Of a DNA stretch of 6,768 nucleotides, positions 4,943 through 6,768 are shown piece by piece. The position numbers and the translations under genes are program-made. Numbering within the stretch: position 1 is the stretch's first letter; the number at the start of each line of letters is the position of its first letter. Origin of the DNA: an uncultured Opitutaceae bacterium. GTDB lineage: Bacteria; Verrucomicrobiota; Verrucomicrobiia; Opitutales; Opitutaceae. Under the pieces are notes generated by a model that worked only from the letters and a program-made list of their open reading frames with translations, ran no database searches and had not been told where the DNA came from. The DNA is taken from contig CALFNJ010000335.1 of the NCBI GenBank assembly GCA_937902865.1, positions 1 to 6,768 on the forward strand. Reading direction: 5' to 3'.

Positions 4943-5953
4943 TCAGGACAACGCCTGCGCCATGTCCTTCGCAAAATAGGTGAGGATCATATCCGCACCC
5001 GCGCGTTTGATGGCAAGCAGCGACTCGTGGCGGGTGCGCTCCAGATCGAGCCAGCCCAGCTTGGCCGCGGCGTGCAGTTGGGCATATTCGCCCGAAACCT
5101 GATATGCCGCCACCGGCTTGTTCGTCGCGTTTCGGACCTCGCGAATGATGTCGAGGTACGGTCCAGCGGGCTTGACCATCAGGATGTCCGCGCCCTCCGC
5201 CTTATCCAGCACCAGCTCGATCATCGCCTCGCGGCGATTGGCGGGGTTGAGCTGATAGGTGCCCTTCCCGAGCAAATGGGTGCCGGCAGCCTTGGCGCTG
5301 CCGACTGCATCGCGGAACGGACCGTAATACGCCGAGGCAAATTTCACCGAATAGGCCATGATGCCGGTTGACGTGAAGCTGGCGGCGTCGAGCGCCTTGC
5401 GGATCGCGCCGATCCGGCCGTCCATCATGTCGCTCGGCGCCACAAGATCGACGCCCGCGCGCGCATGCAGCACGGCCATCCTGGCCAGGATGCCGACCGT
5501 GCGATCGTTCGCCACGTCGTCCCGCGCGGAAGTCAGCACGCCGTCGTGTCCGTGCGTGGTGTACGGATCGAGCGCGATGTCGGTCATCACGGTGATTTCC
5601 GGCACCGCCTTTTTCACCGCGCGGACCGCGCGCAAAATCAAACCATCCTCCTGCAGCGCCGCCGTGCCGTCCTCGTCCTTCAGGCGGGCATCCAGCTTGG
5701 GAAAGAGCGCCACCGCCGGCACGCCGAGCTTGGCGAGCGAGCGGCATTCCTTCACGAGATCGGCCAGATTGAGCCGGAAAATCCCCGGCATGGAGGCGAT
5801 CGCCTCCGGCCGGCCCTTGCCCTCCACCACGAAGAGCGGCGCGATGAAATCCTGCGGCCGGAGCACGGTTTCCTCGACGAGAGCGCGGAGGCTGGCGGTC
5901 CGGCGGAGACGACGCGGGCGATGGGTTAGATCGAGCTTGAAGTTTTCAGCCAT
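4943..5953 (-). CDS. hemB: Delta-aminolevulinic acid dehydratase (porphobilinogen synthase)
   Basis: The 336-aa cytoplasmic enzyme condenses two 5-aminolevulinate molecules to porphobilinogen, the second common step to heme and other tetrapyrroles. The N-terminal arm RPRRLRRTASLRALVEETVL is typical of octamer-forming members. The metal region reads TDIALDPYTTHGHDG (124-138), with Asp125, Asp129 and Asp137 in place of the three zinc-binding cysteines, marking the Cys-less, magnesium-type class found in Pseudomonas and plants. Schiff-base lysines are Lys204 (YSVKFASAYYGPFRDA) and Lys261 (ILMVKPAGPYLDI). SDMMDGRIGAIR, GKGTYQLNPANRREA and AAYQVSGEYA are conserved family segments. Length is normal. 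ATG 5953 is chosen because MAENFKLDLTHRPRRLRR fits the family; an in-frame ATG at 6013 would add 20 residues. It is divergent from cysS and followed by a small membrane protein gene. Confidence 0.97.
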   Translation of the reverse strand: MAENFKLDLTHRPRRLRRTASLRALVEETVLRPQDFIAPLFVVEGKGRPEAIASMPGIFRLNLADLVKECRSLAKLGVPAVALFPKLDARLKDEDGTAALQEDGLILRAVRAVKKAVPEITVMTDIALDPYTTHGHDGVLTSARDDVANDRTVGILARMAVLHARAGVDLVAPSDMMDGRIGAIRKALDAASFTSTGIMAYSVKFASAYYGPFRDAVGSAKAAGTHLLGKGTYQLNPANRREAMIELVLDKAEGADILMVKPAGPYLDIIREVRNATNKPVAAYQVSGEYAQLHAAAKLGWLDLERTRHESLLAIKRAGADMILTYFAKDMAQALS

Positions 5954-6051
5954 ATCGACGTTTGTCCGCCCAATAGAGCACGCCATGCCGTTGGTCGCCA
6001 CAAGTTTTTGCACCCAGACGCGTCAGACCACGACGACGCGAACGACTTTCC

Positions 6052-6085
6052 GCGGTTGTTGAAGGGCCGAACGGCCCACAACCGC
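6052..6085. repeat. Nested hairpin between hemB and cysS
   Basis: GCGGTTGT (6052-6059) pairs with ACAACCGC (6078-6085). Inside it GGGCCG (6064-6069) pairs with CGGCCC (6072-6077) across AA, leaving a 4-nt TGAA bulge on the 5' side. The 14 paired positions are all perfect. No T-run follows on either strand, so a simple intrinsic terminator is unlikely; it could be an operator or leader structure for either divergent gene. Confidence 0.6.
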
Positions 6086-6126
6086 CGGCCCGGCCCATCG
6101 GTCGCGCCGTTTTCAGCAAAAACAAC

Positions 6127-6144
6127 GTTCCGCTGCGGCGGAAC
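6127..6144 (+). repeat. Perfect 7-bp hairpin upstream of cysS
   Basis: GTTCCGC, loop TGCG, GCGGAAC. It ends 30 nt before the cysS ATG and is separated from it by a pyrimidine-rich stretch (CTCTTCCCTCCTTTCCTTTC). It would be in the 5' UTR if transcription starts upstream. Confidence 0.45.
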
Positions 6145-6174
6145 TTCCGTCAGGCTCTTCCCTCCTTTCCTTTC

Positions 6175-6768
6175 ATGGCCATCACGCTTTTCGACTCGCT
6201 CACGCGAGAGATTCGCCCGCTCCAGCCCTCCCACCCCGACGGCGTGCTCCGCTTCTACAACTGCGGCCCGACCGTCTATGCTCCCGCGCATATCGGAAAT
6301 TTCCGCACCTTCGTGGTGAACGACGTCCTGCGCCGCCTGCTCGAGCTCGAGTTCGGCGCGGCCAAGGTGAAGCACGTGCGCAACCTCACCGACGTCGATG
6401 ACAAGACGATCAGGCGCGCCCGTGAAGAGAGCCGGCCGCTCGCCGCCGTCACCCGGCAGTGGACGGAGAAGTTCCATGCCGATTGCGACGCGCTCAACTG
6501 CCTGCGCCCGCACGTCGAGCCGACCGCCACCGGACACATCCGCGAGCAGGTCGACATGATCGACGTGCTGATGAAAAAGGGAAACGCCTACCGCGCGCCC
6601 GACGGCTCCGTCTATTTCAAGGTCTCGTCCTTTCCCGACTACGGCCGCCTGTCCCGCGTGAAGGAGCGCGAGCTGCAGCTCGGCAGCGCCCTGGCGGGCA
6701 AGGTTCACGCCGCGGACGCGGACGAGAAGGAGGACGTCAGCGATTTCGCCCGCTGGAAGTCGCACAAG
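6175..6768 (+). CDS. cysS: Cysteinyl-tRNA synthetase, N-terminal part
   Basis: 198 codons are open to the right edge. The enzyme is a class I aminoacyl-tRNA synthetase that charges tRNA-Cys. FYNCGPTVYAPAHIGNFRTFVVNDVLRR (27-54) carries the first zinc ligand, Cys30, and the HIGN form (39-42) of the HIGH ATP-binding motif. VRNLTDVDDKTIRRA and the later SVYFKVSSFPDYGRLSR are family-typical, followed by an acidic connective segment (HAADADEKEDVSDFARWKSHK). The KMSKS motif and remaining zinc ligands are beyond the window. ATG 6175 fits the family's start; there is no Shine-Dalgarno, only a C/T-rich tract. It is divergent from hemB. It is functionally related to cysE (cysteine supply) but is too far away, with opposing genes between, to share an operon. 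Confidence 0.96.
   Translation, partial: MAITLFDSLTREIRPLQPSHPDGVLRFYNCGPTVYAPAHIGNFRTFVVNDVLRRLLELEFGAAKVKHVRNLTDVDDKTIRRAREESRPLAAVTRQWTEKFHADCDALNCLRPHVEPTATGHIREQVDMIDVLMKKGNAYRAPDGSVYFKVSSFPDYGRLSRVKERELQLGSALAGKVHAADADEKEDVSDFARWKSHK

Larger units (their letters stand above)
5954..6174. promoter_or_regulatory. Hairpin-rich divergent region hemB / cysS
   Basis: The 221-bp gap between divergent genes contains three inverted repeats. CGCGTC (6019-6024) pairs with GACGCG (6035-6040). A nested stem has outer arms 6052-6059/6078-6085 and inner arms 6064-6069/6072-6077. A 7-bp hairpin has arms 6127-6133/6138-6144. No promoter boxes stand out and I see no T-box-like antiterminator with a cysteine specifier, so the structures are not obviously a known cysS leader. 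Confidence 0.45.

Noticed and set aside
5954..6174. T-box leader for cysS
   Set aside because: No AGGGTGGNACCGCG-like T-box sequence or paired terminator/antiterminator is visible, and the lineage suggested is not one known for T-boxes.
5926..6765. 279-codon minus-strand frame opposite cysS and the intergenic region
   Set aside because: CysS has clear synthetase motifs on the plus strand; the antisense frame runs through hairpins and has no recognisable domain.

Overview
This is a GC-rich, compact bacterial chromosome segment made of housekeeping genes. The best guess at the source is a Verrucomicrobiota (Opitutaceae-like) genome. That guess rests on the long EpsC-type serine acetyltransferase, a class 2 PyrD, the lack of recognisable Shine-Dalgarno motifs before every start, and two intergenic repeat types: CAC-GAG octamer palindromes and T-rich GATTTTCGATTTTGG arms. 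It is inferred from style, not from a marker gene.

Layout from left to right. (1) 1-321, minus: the N-terminal part of a secreted alpha/beta hydrolase with an HGGGW oxyanion motif, running off the left edge. (2) 430-514, minus: tRNA-Leu(GAG) with encoded CCA, with a hairpin behind it and an imperfect 97-bp palindrome (584-680) upstream. (3) 747-1664, plus: cysE/epsC, the first step of cysteine synthesis. (4) 1661-1902: a structured intergenic element bounded by 34-bp inverted arms (32/34 identical). Its left arm contains the cysE stop codon and its right arm abuts a palindrome whose loop holds the pyrD stop codon. (5) 1910-2974, minus: pyrD, class 2 dihydroorotate dehydrogenase. (6) 3231-4028, plus: an unrecognised protein with a 75-residue Asp/Glu tail and a Lys/Arg end. 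It is followed closely by (7) 4070-4675, plus: a short Wza-type polysaccharide-export lipoprotein. (8) 4651-4923, minus: a two-helix membrane protein that overlaps the lipoprotein gene tail to tail and sits 19 bp behind (9) hemB (4943-5953, minus). (10) 5954-6174: a hairpin-rich divergent region. (11) 6175-6768, plus: the start of cysS, running off the right edge.

The genes do not form one pathway: they cover cysteine synthesis and charging, pyrimidine synthesis, tetrapyrrole synthesis and envelope polysaccharide export. No phage, transposase, CRISPR or defence gene is visible. The most interesting material is non-coding: the stop-codon-embedding inverted-repeat element between cysE and pyrD, the octamer palindrome before cysE, and a recurring family of perfect hairpins near gene ends and starts. 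The acidic-tail protein is the only gene whose function is unknown.
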